In this document: positions 1 through 10,784 of the stretch, piece after piece | Numbering within the stretch: the first letter of the stretch is position 1 | Layout: each line of letters begins with the position of its first letter | DNA from: Hibiscus mutabilis | Taxonomy: Eukaryota; Streptophyta; Magnoliopsida; Malvales; Malvaceae | Direction: 5' to 3' | DNA length: 64,000 nucleotides | Assembly: GCA_019671005.1 (NCBI GenBank) | Contig: CM033723.1 | Coordinates: 19,483,254-19,547,253, forward strand | Program-made: the position numbers and the translations under genes | Notes under the pieces: generated by a model | Databases searched by the model: none | Told to the model about the DNA's origin: nothing | The model's input: only the letters and a program-made list of their open reading frames with translations

Positions 1-1406
1 AGCTTGATTACATAACTTGGTAGTTTTTGTGGGAAAAGATGCTGCTTTGGTGTGTTTTGTGTGTATGTGCAGGATCACTTGCCAAAGCAAGGCTAGAGCT
101 AGTTGCCAGGGCAATACATGAAGGAGATGTCGAGCTAGTTGCCAGGGCAATGCATTAAGGAGACGCCGAGCCAGTTGCCAGAGCAATTGTCGACAAAGAA
201 CAAGGTGATATGGTAGTCGAAATTGATAACTAGACAAGCCAAAGATGACGTGGAGCAAAGCCAAATCCCAAATGAATTTGATTTCCATGAAGAGATTAAA
301 GAAGAATTAAATTCCAAGAAGATAGGAGAAGTTCTAGTAGGAATATAATTATAGTAAAGAATTATATTCTTTAAAGATAATTTAATTCCAACTTAACTTC
401 CTCCTCAAAGAAGGACTTTGACCTAGCCCTATAAATTAGAGGCCATATCGTCAACTTGAGGAGGAGAGGAAGAGGAGAGAATTTTCGACAAGCATCTAGG
501 GCAAGGAGGATTTCGACAAGCTTCATCCTTCATCTTTTTCTTTCTTGTTCAATTAGGTTCATGCTAGGGATTATTTATCTTCTGTTTCTGTGGAACCTAG
601 CCATGAACTAAATCTATTTGGCTATGGTTATTGTGTTTTGTGATTGTGAGAAACTATTGGATTTTGTTTAGGTAATAAGAGTTTGCACTTTTCTATTCAA
701 GGTTTATTCATTCTTGGTTCTTATTCTTGTTTGCGAGTGAATTGAGAGAGGATCTCGTAACTTCATCTAATTATCTAATATCGGGAGAGTTAGATTCAAG
801 AAACGAATGAATATGATCTTTATTCAATCTATTGATGGTGAAGATTAATCTGGCTTAGGAATAAGTCCAGGATTTCAACGGCTAAGAGGAGCGCAAGATT
901 GGTTGTTGGTCACCCCTGATTCACGCGGGGATGTATTATCAAGGCATGCACAAGTAGCTAGAGTTTCGACTTAGGGATAAGAAGAAACCATTGAAGAACG
1001 CTCTGCCGAACCTTGAAGGTTGATGCCTAGACGCCCAAGTAGTTGCCCAACTAGTCGCCCAAGCAACCATCGATTAGTTGCCAAGGCAACCCCATTGTGC
1101 AAGTTGCCACGACAACTGAGTTGCCCGTGCACTCTTTTACCAAGACGATCCAATCGGCTATCACACCTCAACTCAGGATAACCTGGCCTATCTCTCTCAT
1201 TTGATCTCATTCATTATTTTACTTTATTGCTTTCTAGATTAGTTATTAGTTAAAACTCCTATAATCCTATATTTGTGTTTTACCTTTTACAGTGCAAGAG
1301 ACTAGATTCTTGAAGTGGCACCAATCCCTGTGGAGACGATATCATTTATACTATAACTTGCAACGTGTATACTTGCACAATTGCGTAGCACTTATTACGC
1401 GCAACA
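1..1406 (+). repeat. 5' LTR of Athila copy A (left edge missing)
   Basis: Positions 1-734 repeat as 9215-9948, and the whole matches the LTRs of copy B in reverse. The LTR ends GCGCAACA at 1406, six bases before the primer site. The U3 part holds three 36-bp repeat units from 102. A TATA box lies at 430-436, followed by a long leader of almost 1 kb. The leader contains several copies or near copies of a TTGCCNNGGCAA palindrome, for example 1078-1089. Confidence 0.93.
430..436 (+). promoter_or_regulatory. TATA box in Athila LTR
   Basis: TATAAAT preceded by CTAGCCC. The same box is kept in every Athila LTR in the window (9644-9650 and 63678-63684 on plus, 41253-41259 and 51568-51574 on minus). 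It is the probable RNA polymerase II core promoter of the element; the transcription start was not determined. Confidence 0.65.
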
Positions 1407-1412
1407 AGTTTT

Positions 1413-1430
1413 TGGCGCCGTTGCCGGGGA
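1413..1430 (+). promoter_or_regulatory. Primer binding site, tRNA-Asp type
   Basis: TGGCGCCGTTGCCGGGGA is complementary to the 3' end of plant tRNA-Asp(GUC). It lies six bases after the LTR end, where minus-strand cDNA synthesis starts. The tRNA-Asp primer is characteristic of Athila elements. Confidence 0.92.
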
Positions 1431-1527
1431 TTGGCAGTAGCGACTTTGTTTTTTTTTCTTGCACTTTCTTTTTACTTTTCTTGTTTAAGATTCAAAGGGC
1501 TAACAAACATTGGTTTTGCATTGGTAT

Positions 1528-3301
1528 ATGACCAGGGCGAGACCGATTACACCAGAATATCCCTTTGATCATGAAATCGAACGAACCTTACAAAGGCTTA
1601 GACGAAAGATAAGAGTAGCAATGGCTAATCAAGACGGCAATATGAATCAAGATGTTCCAGCAGGAGGAGGAGTGATTCTTGCAGGAAACAGAACTATTCG
1701 AGACTATCTTGAAGAAGATCTTGATGGACTTAATCCAGGAGTTGTCGCACCTGAAATTGAAGCCGACCACTTTGAGTTAAAACCGGTAATGTTTAATATG
1801 ATCAACACAATTGGTCAATTTGGCGGCTCAGCAACTGAAGATGCACGGCAACATCTTAAATCTTTCCTCGAGATTTGCAACTCGTTCAAAATACACGGAG
1901 TCACCCCCGATGTCTTACGATTAAGATTATTCCCCTATTCATTGAGGGATAGGGCGAAAGCATGGTTGAACAGCATTCCTGCCGGATCAATAGCATCTTG
2001 GACCGATCTTTGTCGTGATTTCCTTGCTCGGTTTAATCCTACAAATTTGACTGATAAGCTTCGTAACGACATTACTTCTTTTCGGCAGGCAGATGATGAA
2101 TCCATGTACGAGGCTTGGGAGCGATATAGAGAACTTCTACACAAATGCTCCCTACACGGATTCCCGGTGTGGAATCAAGTAACAATGTTTTACAACGCCG
2201 TGAATACACCAACAAGGATGATGCTAGATGCCTCGACAAACGACATACTTCTAGATAAGTCGCCAGAGGAAGCAATGCAAATTTTAAACGGGCTGGCCAA
2301 GAATGATTATCAATTCCCATCTACTAGAAGAGGAGGAGTTAGACGCCAAGCCACAATACATGAACTAGGATCATCAGATTCAATTTCGGCACAATTGGCC
2401 ACTTTAACCAAGATGGTCCAGAACATGCAAAAACCAAACAACACACATGAGGTCAAGGTAATGGATTCTTTTTGTGAGTTATGTGGTGATAACCATGATT
2501 CTTCTGAATGTATGTAGAATTCGAAATCCAGCTTTTATGTGGGGAATTACAATCGGAACAACAATGTGATGTCCAATACATACAATCCAGCTTGGAATAA
2601 GCCCCCTAATTTTTCATGGAGTAATCCCAACAATGCTCTAAACCATAACAATCAGAATGCACAAGCATCGGGATTCCAAAAGAATATTCCACGGCAATAG
2701 TTGCCGCAGCAACAACCAACAACATCTAGTTCTTTGGAAAATTCTCTAAATGCTTTTATGATGAAAACTGAATCTTATATGGCTGAGAATAGTAACTTCA
2801 TAAAAAGAACTGATGCTTTTATTAACCGGACCGCGATGAGATTGCAAAACCAAGAAGCGGCAATCAAATCATTAGAAAATCAAGTCGGAAAGTTTGCTCA
2901 AAACCTGAATACTAGACAGCAAGGAGGTTTACCTAGCGATACTGAAGTCGCAAGAGGAACTGGCCATGAGCAATGTAAGGCGATCACCACTAGAAGTGGC
3001 CAACAACTTAGAGAGGCTCAAACCCGCTCATCAAAAAACTCCACAAAAAGATCAAGACGAACCTAGCGGCAAAGCCTCAGATGCTGAACCAGGAATTACC
3101 GCGGCAACCGGCAATAAGCATGCCTCGGCAACCGACGATAAGGATGCTTCGGCAACGTGTGATAAGCATGCCTCGGAAACCCCAATTGATAATACCTTGG
3201 CAACTCCAATTGTCCCGGCAATGCCGTCAATCAGGTTCCAAAACAATGAAAGGATCGAAGATATCCGACTTCCACCACCATTCCCACAAAGGTTGAAGTG
3301 A
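1528..3301 (+). pseudogene. Athila gag, copy A (broken)
   Basis: The start is the ATG at 1528 (MTRARP...), matching the gag start of copy B. An upstream in-frame ATG at 1510 is not conserved. The capsid-like Retrotrans_gag domain lies at about residues 80-270, with the sequences GQFGGSATEDARQHLKSFLE and SLRDRAKAWLNS. A zinc knuckle CELCGDNHDSSEC (CX2CX3HX4C) lies just before the first stop, TAG at 2515-2517, where copy B has CAG. A second TAG lies at 2698-2700. A frameshift near 3050 moves the Ala/Ser/Thr/Asp-rich linker into another frame. That linker carries repeated DNA of the type GCCTCGGCAACC. Gag would coat and package element RNA; this copy cannot make the full protein. Confidence 0.9.
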
Positions 3302-4322
3302 CAAAAGCAAGAATATCAATTCAAGAAGTTTCTTGATATCCTAAAGCAAGTATACATCAACTTGCCATTGGTGGAAGCAATTGAACAAATGCCAAACTAT
3401 GCCAAGTTTGTTAATGACATTGTGTCCAAGAGAACAAGGCTAGGAGAGTTTGAAACAGTTGTCGCAACAGAGGGATGCATGGCAATGTTGCACAATCGTA
3501 TGCCACCCAAGTTGAAGGATCCCGGAAGTTTCACAATACCCTGTTCCATTGGAAATCACTATATCGGGAAAGTATTATGCGACCATGGGGCTAGCATAAA
3601 CTTGATGCCTAAATCGGTTTTCTAGAAACTTGGAATCGGGAAGGCAAGACCTACAACAGTTATGCTACAGCTAGCCGACAGATCCTATGTGCATCTAGAG
3701 GGAAAAATCGAGGACATACTGGTAAAAGTTGATAAATTTATTTTTCCCGCTGACTTTATTGTTTTGGATTGTGAAGCAGATGAGCATGCACCCATCATTC
3801 TCGGGAGACCATTCCTAGCAACAGGGAGAACCTTGATCGATGTTGAAAAGGAAGAACTCACAATGAGGGTGAATGACCAGCAAGTTAAACTAAATGTGTT
3901 CCAAACACTAAGGCATGCCGATGATCCATAAGAATGCCAACTTCTTCATGCCACGACAGAGTTTAACATCGACGAGGAATTTAATTGCCTCGGCAACTAC
4001 ATTGCCGATCAAGAGGAACCTGAGGAGTATGAAGAACCGATCGATGAGGAACAACAAGAAGAGGAAAATTGGCTAGTCAATCGACCATGTACATACTTTG
4101 AACCACTGGATTACTCGGGTAAGGAAGGTAAGCTCGAAAAACCCTCTATTGAACAACCACCGATTCTTGAGTTGAAACAATTGCCAGAGCAACTAAAATA
4201 TACATACTTAGGAACCGATAATACATTGCCTGTAATTATTTCTTCTAAGTTACAGCCTGAGCAGGAAAAGAAGCTGATCAAGATGTTGAAACTACACAAA
4301 AAAGGCAATAGGGTGGACAATT
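3302..4322 (+). pseudogene. Athila protease region and linker, copy A (broken)
   Basis: This continues gag as one polyprotein. The retropepsin-like part has the active-site segment CDHGASINLMP at about 3580-3612, where copy B has CDLGAS, and the flap/hydrophobic segment IILGRPFLATGRTLID near 3793-3842. TAG at 3623-3625 and TAA at 3929-3931 interrupt it. An acidic linker follows (QEEPEEYEEP). One extra A in the run at 4298-4303, six here and five in copy B, shifts the frame before RT. The protease would cleave the Gag-Pol polyprotein. Confidence 0.85.
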
Positions 4323-5930
4323 GCCGACTTGAAGGGAATTAGCCCGGCAGTGTGCATGCATATGATTTTGTTGGAAGATGATCATAAACCTTCAATTGAG
4401 GCCTAGCGGAGACTGAATCATGCCTTGAAAGGGGTTGTAATGAAAGAAATCATCAAGTGGCTTGACGCCGGCATTATATACCCTATCTCTGATAGTACAT
4501 GGGTAAGTTCGGTACAATGCATACCGAAAAAGGGAGGTATAACAGTGGTAAGTAATGAAAACAATGAACTCATTCCAACCAGGACTGTGACCGGTTGGAA
4601 GGTTTGTATGGATTATCGAAAGCTAAACAAAGCCACCAGGAAAGATCACTTCCCATTACCCTTTATTGATCAAATGCTTGACCGTCTTACAGGTAAACCC
4701 TTTTATTGTTTTCTTGATGGTTATTCAGGTTACAATCAAATTGCCATAGCACCAGAAGATCAAGAAAAGACAACCTTCACAAGCCTATACGGTACTTATG
4801 CCTTCCGAAGGATGCCGTTCGGATTGTGTAACGCCTCGACAACCTTCCAAAGATGCATGATGGCACTCTTTTCAGACATGGTCGAAGACTTCCTTGAGAT
4901 CTTCATGGATGATTTTTCTATTTTTGGTAATGACTTCGACAGCTGTCTCGGCAATTTAGAGAGGGTGTTGGCAAGATGTGAAGAAACTGATTTAGTCCTC
5001 AATTGGGAGAAATGCCATTTTATGGTAGATGAAGGAATAGTGCTCAGCCACAAGATTTCATCCAAGGGAATTGAAGTAGACAAAGCCAAGGTGGACGTGA
5101 TCGAGAGATTACCCCCACCAAGTTCGGTTAAAGGAATTTGAAGTTTTCTTGGACATGCAGGTTTTTACAGGAGGTTCATTCATAATTTTTCTAAAATCAC
5201 TAAACCCTCGTGCAATTTGCTTGAACAGGATAAAGTCTTCGATTTTGATGATTCTTGCACCCAAGCATTCGAAACCCTAAAGAAAAAGCTTGCCTCGGCA
5301 CCCATTGTCGTGCCACCAGATTGGACGCTACCTTTTGAGCTCATGTGTGATGCAAGTGATTTCGCGGTAGGAGCAGTCCTAGGCCAACGAACATGTAAGA
5401 TCTTCCATGTGATATACTACACTAGTAAAACTCTTAATAGTGCTCAAGTGAATTACACAACAACGGAGAAAGAGTTACTAGCTATAGTTTTCACATTTAA
5501 CAAGTTCCGATCCTATTTGATTGGTACAAAGGTAATTGTTCATACGTACCATTCGACAAACAAATATCTATTTGCTAAAAAGGATGCCAAACCTCGCTTG
5601 ATTCGTTGGATATTACTTTTACAAGAATTTGATATTGAAATTAAGGACAGGAAAGGAACATAAAATTAAGTGGCCGATCACTTATCACATTTAGAACGTA
5701 ATAGGGAGGAGGACGCGGATCTAGAGATATGCGATGCATTCCCGAATGAACAAATTTTAGTTGCCTCGACAACCATGGACGCGCATGCCTCGGCAACCCT
5801 CGACGTGTCGGCAACCATGGATGCACACGCCTCGACAACTCTCGATGCCGCAGCAGCCTTTGACACGCACTCCTCGGCAATTTTGGGAGCAGTCACCACG
5901 GCAGCACATGCCTCGGCAATACCCTGGTAT
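4323..5930 (+). pseudogene. Athila reverse transcriptase and RNase H, copy A (broken)
   Basis: RT is recognisable from KGVVMKEIIKWLDAGIIYPI to the connection domain. It includes the VCMDYRKLNKAT box, FCFLDGYSGYNQIAIAPEDQ-like fingers, MPFGLCNA and the catalytic FMDDFSIFG at about 4900-4926, the Athila form of YXDD. TGA at 5139-5141 interrupts the thumb. RNase H starts near 5340 (CDASDFAVGAVLGQR) and has HTYHS where copy B has HTDHS, so a catalytic Asp appears changed to Tyr. TAA occurs at 5661-5663. A repetitive Ala/Thr/Asp tether (about 5760-5920) links to integrase. Together these would copy element RNA into cDNA. Confidence 0.9.
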
Positions 5931-6692
5931 GCGGATTTAGTTAATTTCCTTGTTTGTGGTATTTTACCTTATGGCATTACTCACCAAGGGAAGAAGCGGT
6001 TCTGCCATGATGCTAAGCATTACTTTTGGGAGGAGCCTCTTTTTTTTAAACAATGTGCAGATCAGGTTATACGCCGATGTGTCCCTGAAGAAGAGTAACA
6101 TAATGTACTCCGGCAATGCCATTCTTCACCCTATGGAGGACATTTTGGAGGAACTCGTACCGCGGCCAAAGTTTTGCAATCTGGTTTGTATTGGCCAACA
6201 TTGTACAAAGATGCCCAAGACTTTTACAAGCAATGTGATCGTTGCCAGAGGACGGGCAATATCTCTAGACGACATGAGATGCCGCTCCAGAACATTATCG
6301 AGGTGGAATTGTTCAATGTATGGGGGATCGATTTTATGGGACCTTTCCCATCTTCATTCTACTTGCCGTCGACTACGTGTCTAAATGGGTGGAGGCAGCT
6401 GCAGTTCCCAACAACGATTCCAAGACCGTGCAACGATTCTTGCAGAAAAACATATTTACACGGTTTGGGATGCCGAGAGCAATTGTCAATGACGAAGGCA
6501 AGCATTTTGACAACAGACTAATTGCCAAGATGTTGCAACACTTCGGCATATCACACAAGATCGCCACGGCATATCACCCACAAACCAACGGGCAAGCAAA
6601 AATTTCTGACCGGGAATTGAAGGGTATACTCGAGAAAGTTGTAAATCGCTCTAGGAAGGATTGGTCATTAAGACTAGATGACGCACTTTGGT
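5931..6692 (+). pseudogene. Athila integrase, copy A (truncated, broken)
   Basis: The HHCC zinc-binding region spans about 6105-6250 (CHSSPYGGHFGG ... CDRCQR). The core has WGIDFMG (first Asp) and NDEGKHFDN (second Asp). The third position reads GQAKISDRE, with codon AAA at 6599-6601 where the family has Glu. TAA at 6096-6098 and a deletion of about 16 bp near 6355 break the frame. The sequence stops after DDALW at 6692, so the C-terminal part present in copy B (44714-45213) is missing. Integrase would insert the cDNA; this one lacks the DDE triad and its C-terminus. Confidence 0.88.
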
Positions 6693-6798
6693 TTCTATAA
6701 AAACTCATCACCCTTAACCTATCCCTACTTTTTATCTTGCAACTCTTTAGTTTCTTTTATTTTCTTTGTTTTTACAAAACTCACAACCAAGATCATCC
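6693..6798 (+). other. Deletion junction and leader before the env-position ORF
   Basis: This stretch aligns with copy B sequence next to its env-position ORF (minus strand, about 44264-44160). It is joined directly to the integrase core, so about 0.95 kb that copy B has (about 44265-45213) is absent here. No coding signal is seen. Confidence 0.75.
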
Positions 6799-8236
6799 AT
6801 GGCATCCAAAATTAAATTTTTAGTTCATCCAAGTTCCTCCAAAGAACCAAGATACAAGAAGTTTGCTACACCGGTGGTTCAAGAAATATTTCACTCCAAG
6901 TTTGAAAGCTGGAAGATTCATGAAGAACAAGGCTTTGAATACTCCAACACTCATCAAGATTTCGACCTTGAACCATTCATCTTCGAGACGATTGCACATC
7001 AAAAGTGGCAAATCTTTTTCCATCAACCAGAACTGGGCAACATCTCATGGGTAAGAGAATTCTATGCTCACTCACCTAACCCGGATAATCCTTATGTTTT
7101 TGTTCGTGACAAGGCCATACTCATAAGCCCCGAAAATGTCAACACCTTTTACGGGCTTTACATTGAGAAGGACTAGCATCAAGCCTTCGTTGATCAAATA
7201 ACGCCCAAGCAACTCGACAAGGTGCTTCAAGAACTCACTCAACCGGGAACTCATTGGAACGACGGTAAATACAAGGGCACGGTAAATCGCCTTCAGCTTA
7301 AACCCAAGGAAAAACTGTGGAATAAGTTTGTTAAAACTTCTTTAATGCCCACCACACACAATACTACCGTTGATATACCACGTCTTTTGCTCATACATTC
7401 TATTTTGCATAATCGCATCATTAACATTGGAAAATTATTTGTGATGAGATTTTTGTATGTAGCTCAAAAGATAAGGGTTCTCTTTTCTTCCCTTGCTTAA
7501 TTTCTAATCTTTGCAAGGAGATGCATGTCCCAAGTGAGCCCACCGATGAAAAGGCCCTACCGAAGTCTGGTTGGAATCAAGCACAAATCCGAAAGCTAAT
7601 GGGAGAGGCACCGGGAAATTATTCAACGCCTCCAATTACCATGGCAACTCCTGTCGCCCCGGCAATCCCTAATGCCCAAGCACCTAACGCCCAGGCAACT
7701 TGGCCATCAACCTCGGGACACTTTGAAGCACTCTTGCAACCATTGGCAAGCCGCCTAAGGCAAATTGAAGACCGGCAACTAATGTCCATGCGGTACATGA
7801 AAGAGCACAACAATGCCATCACCCAAGTCATCCTAGAAAAGTACCCGGACAGTCGCGTGCCGTTCCCAATCTTTCCTGCCGATATCATTGCCCCGACACC
7901 CAATGAAGTAGTCACTACGGCAACCGCAACAGATGATGCCGCGGTAACCTACATCGTGCCTGCACAAGCTGATGCCACGGTAACCAACCCTGAAGATGCC
8001 ACGGCAACCAAAGCTAAAGACGTCTCGGAGTCCTCTATTGCACCAACAAAGACCGCATCAATTGAATCCTCCAAGCGAAAAGCCAATGACACTGATGAAG
8101 AAGACGATGAGGACAACCCCGTACGAGGATCGATTCCACCACCGGCAACAAGGAAACAACCATCGTGTTCAAGCAAGAGAATCAAGACACCGACTAAAAA
8201 GGAAACTAATCATCTACGATGACGAACTCTCGGATA
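6799..8236 (+). pseudogene. Env-position ORF of Athila copy A (putative plant transposon protein), broken
   Basis: It starts at the ATG at 6799 (MASKIKFLVHPSSSKEP). The N-terminal ~230 residues match the putative plant transposon protein domain found in Athila-type ORFs and are collinear with the intact 495-residue ORF of copy B. TAG at 7174-7176 interrupts it after GLYIEKD, a frameshift lies near 7430, and reading resumes at 7521 (MHVPSEPTDEK). Another shift near 8205 loses the conserved last residues. The C-terminal part is low complexity, rich in Ala/Thr/Asp with an acidic EEDDEDNP run. I see no signal peptide or membrane segment, so the envelope role often assumed from position is unsupported. 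Confidence 0.85.
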
Positions 8237-8290
8237 AGTCCTCGTATGCATTTTATTTTTTGTTATTTTTATTCTTCTTTAATGCATGCA

Positions 8291-8323
8291 TTGAGGACAA
8301 TGCCTCACTCGAGTTTGGGGGGG
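8291..8323 (+). other. Upstream polypurine-like module (internal copy)
   Basis: TTGAGGACAA, then 10-11 bases, then GAGTTTGGGGGGG. The same module lies directly before the 3' LTR at 9061-9093. It is kept in copy B (minus, about 42587-42615). It may be a second plus-strand priming site or a duplicated 3' end. Confidence 0.6.
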
Positions 8324-8631
8324 ATTGTTATTAGTAGTTACCATGTTTAGTTACATTCATCTTAAGTATTACATTTAGGATACATAAATTGCTTGACATG
8401 CCTTTAATTGGAACAAGAATTGCTTAGATTTGATGAATATCCGATGATGTCATTGCCAATGCACTTAATTGATAGAATTTTTATTCTAGGATAACCATGG
8501 AAAAACTTAGAATTTTACTATGATACTAAATTTGATGAAACACTGTTGTGGTTTGATTGATTTAAGGAATTCTAGTGAACTTAGGTTGATAATTAACAAA
8601 TTGAGGGATTAGAATAAAAATTGGATGAATG

Positions 8632-8808
8632 CTAGAGGTGCCCGAAATTGGCTCTAGCATGTACTAAAAAAATTTGATCACTAGAGGTGCCCGAAACTGG
8701 CTCTAGTATGTGCTAAAAAAAATTTTTGATCGCTAGAGGTGCCCGAAACCGGGTCTAGTCAAATAAAACTAAAAACAAAACACTAGAGGTGCCCAAAACT
8801 GGCTCTAG
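8632..8808 (+). repeat. Array of four 26-nt hairpin repeats in Athila 3' region
   Basis: Units lie at 8632-8657, 8681-8706, 8733-8758 and 8783-8808, about 50 bp apart. Each opens CTAGAGGTGCCC and closes GGCTCTAG (unit 3 closes GGGTCTAG), so it can fold through CTAGAG/CTCTAG arms and an inner GCC/GGC pair. Spacers are A/T rich. Copy B has four matching units (42095-42278). The array lies between the env-position ORF and the polypurine tract. No coding is apparent in 8324-9060. Confidence 0.85.
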
Positions 8809-9060
8809 TTAAAACATGTTAAAAAGAACCCAATGAAGTAATTTGAAAACCTCTTGTTTGCATAGAATCTGAAAAATCAACTTGCACACAACTCCGCACA
8901 CACTCACAAGCATTATAGTTTGGTTCCGAGTAACTCCTAAGTTTTTTGAAAAATGAAAAGCCAATCATACTTTGTGCCCCGGTTCTGAGAATTGAAATCA
9001 AGTTCAACGCTAAGTTTGTGAAAATTGAAGTCTTGGCAGGTAATTGTTAGTTTGCATTGC

Positions 9061-9093
9061 TTGAGGACAAGCAATAGTTCGAGTTTGGGGGTG
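9061..9093 (+). other. Polypurine tract module of Athila copy A
   Basis: TTGAGGACAA followed by GAGTTTGGGGGTG directly abuts the TGATAAG start of the 3' LTR. This is the expected place for plus-strand priming. Confidence 0.8.
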
Positions 9094-9948
9094 TGATAAG
9101 TGTTCAAAAGTACTATTTTCTTACCCTTTTTACTCATATTATTATTAGACTTAGGCTCATATTAGTTGCATAATTAGCCATTCATGCATTAATCCATGTT
9201 TCCTTCCATCGTTGAGCTTGATTACATAACTTGGTAGTTTTTGTGGGAAAAGATGCTGCTTTGGTATGTTTTGTGTGTATGTGCAGGATCACTTGCCAAA
9301 GCAAGGCTAGAGCTAGTTGCCAGGGCAATACATGAAGGAGATGCCGAGCTAGTTGCCAGGGCAATGCATGAAGGAGACGCCGAGCCAGTTGCCAGGGCAA
9401 TTGTCGACAAAGAACAAGGTGATATGGTAGTCGATATTGATGACTAGACAAGCCCAAGATGGCGTGGAGCAAAGCCAAATCCCAAAGGAATTTGATTTCC
9501 ATGAAGAGATTAAAGAAGAATTAAATTCCAAGAAGACATGAGAAGTTCTAGTAGGAATATAATTATAATAAAGAATTATATTCTTTAAAGATAATTTAAT
9601 TCCAACTTAACTTCCTCCTCAAAGAAGGACTTTGACCTAGCCCTATAAATTAGAGGTCATATCGTCAACTTGAGGAGGAGAGGAAGAGGAGAGAATTTTC
9701 AGCAAGCATCTAGGGCAAGGAGGATTTCGACAAGCTTCATCCTTCATCTTTTTCTTTCTTGTTCAATTAGGTTCATGCTAGGGATTATTTATCTTGTGTT
9801 TCTTTGGAACCTAGCCATGAACTAAATCTATTTGGCTATGGTTATTGTGTTTTGTGGTTGTGAGAAACTATTGGATTTTGTTTAGGTAATAAGAGTTTGC
9901 ACTTTTCTGTTCAAGGTTTATTCATTCTTGGTTCTTATTCTTGTTTGC
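9094..9948 (+). repeat. 3' LTR of Athila copy A (truncated)
   Basis: It begins TGATAAGTG and is collinear with 1-734 over its right part. It stops after TTGTTTGC, where the complete LTR would run on for roughly 670 bp. The next bases are integrase codons of another element, and TGTTTGC at 9942-9948 fits both partners. Confidence 0.92.
9316..9399 (+). repeat. 36-bp tandem repeat in Athila U3
   Basis: GTTGCCAGGG recurs at 9316, 9352 and 9388, an exact 36-bp period. Each unit starts with the TTGCCNNGGCAA palindrome. Because 36 is a multiple of three the units keep one frame, giving repeated ELVARAIHEGDA peptides in an ORF at 9241-9447. Equivalent repeats lie at 102 onwards, 63377 onwards, and on the minus strand near 41510-41600 and 51820-51915. 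Confidence 0.85.
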
Positions 9949-10784
9949 ATAGGGCTTTGGGTACACGGTTGAATTTCAATACTTTGTATCATCTTTAAAC
10001 AAATGGTCAGTCTGAACGCGCTATCCATGTGTTGGAAGATATGTTGCAGTGTTGCATCATTGATTTCAAGGAATGTGGGAGAAGTAACTACCATTGGTGG
10101 AGTTTGCCTATAACAATAGTTATCAAGCTAGTATTCAAATGTCTCCATATGAAGCTTCGTATGGTAGGAGGTGTCGCACGCCACTTTGTTGGGCGGAGGC
10201 AGGTGAGAAGTATGTTTCTTTGCCTAATGTAATGAAGGATACTAATGAAAAGGTAAAGCTAATTAGTGATGGGTTAAAGGCGGCTTCGGATCGGCAAAAG
10301 TCATATGCTGACTTGAAGCGTCAGGAGATAGAGTTTGCAGTTGGAGATAGAGTGTTTCTTAAGGTTTTCGCCTTGGAAGAAGGTAATGAGGTTTGGACGT
10401 AAAGGCAAGTTGAGTCCAAGGTTCATTGGGCCTTATGAAGTGTTGGAGCTTGTTGGTCTAGTTGCTTATAGTCTGATATTGCCTGCGGAGTTGGAAAAAT
10501 ACATGATGTTTTACATGTACCTATGCTTCGAAGATATAGATCAAACCCATCACATGTGATGTCTGTTGAGGAGATTGAGTTGAATCTGATTTGACCTATG
10601 ATGAGGAGCCGGTAAGAATTTTGGATTCAAGCAGCAAGGTTCTTCGTGGAAAGACCATCGAGTTGGTAAAGGCGTTGTGGCGACATCGTGGTGTAGAGGA
10701 AGCCACCTGGGAAAGTAAGGAGGACATGAAGAAGTAGTTTCCTAACCTTTTTATGCCAGGTAAATTTCGAGGGAAATTTTTCTT
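9949..10784 (+). pseudogene. Integrase C-terminal half with chromodomain (element C)
   Basis: The frame starts in the integrase core (FGTRLNF-like) and keeps the third catalytic position as NGQSERAI. A frameshift near 10090 separates it from EFAYNNSYQASIQMSPYEAS. The GPY/F module follows (RFIGPYEVLELVG, about 10410-10450), again frameshifted near 10370. The chromodomain is at about 10660-10740 (LWRHRGVEEATWESKEDM), ending in a TAG where relatives read Gln. The chromodomain would bind modified histone tails and bias integration toward heterochromatin. Decayed. Confidence 0.85.

Larger units (their letters stand above)
1..9948 (+). mobile_element. Athila-type Ty3/gypsy retrotransposon, copy A (decayed)
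   Basis: Order seen on the plus strand: partial 5' LTR, tRNA-Asp primer site, gag, protease, RT, RNase H, integrase, an extra ORF in the env position, polypurine tract and a partial 3' LTR. This order with a tRNA-Asp primer is typical of the Athila lineage. The 5' LTR lacks about 120 bp at the window edge, judged by aligning position 1 with 9215. The 3' LTR stops at 9948 against integrase DNA of another element. The coding part carries many stops and frameshifts and, compared with copy B at 40257-52125, an internal deletion of about 0.95 kb. It cannot move on its own. Confidence 0.95.

Noticed and set aside
4796..5089. Long antisense frames opposite RT, such as this one and 46862-47155
   Set aside because: They mirror the RT coding strand and carry no domain of their own; shadows of codon usage.
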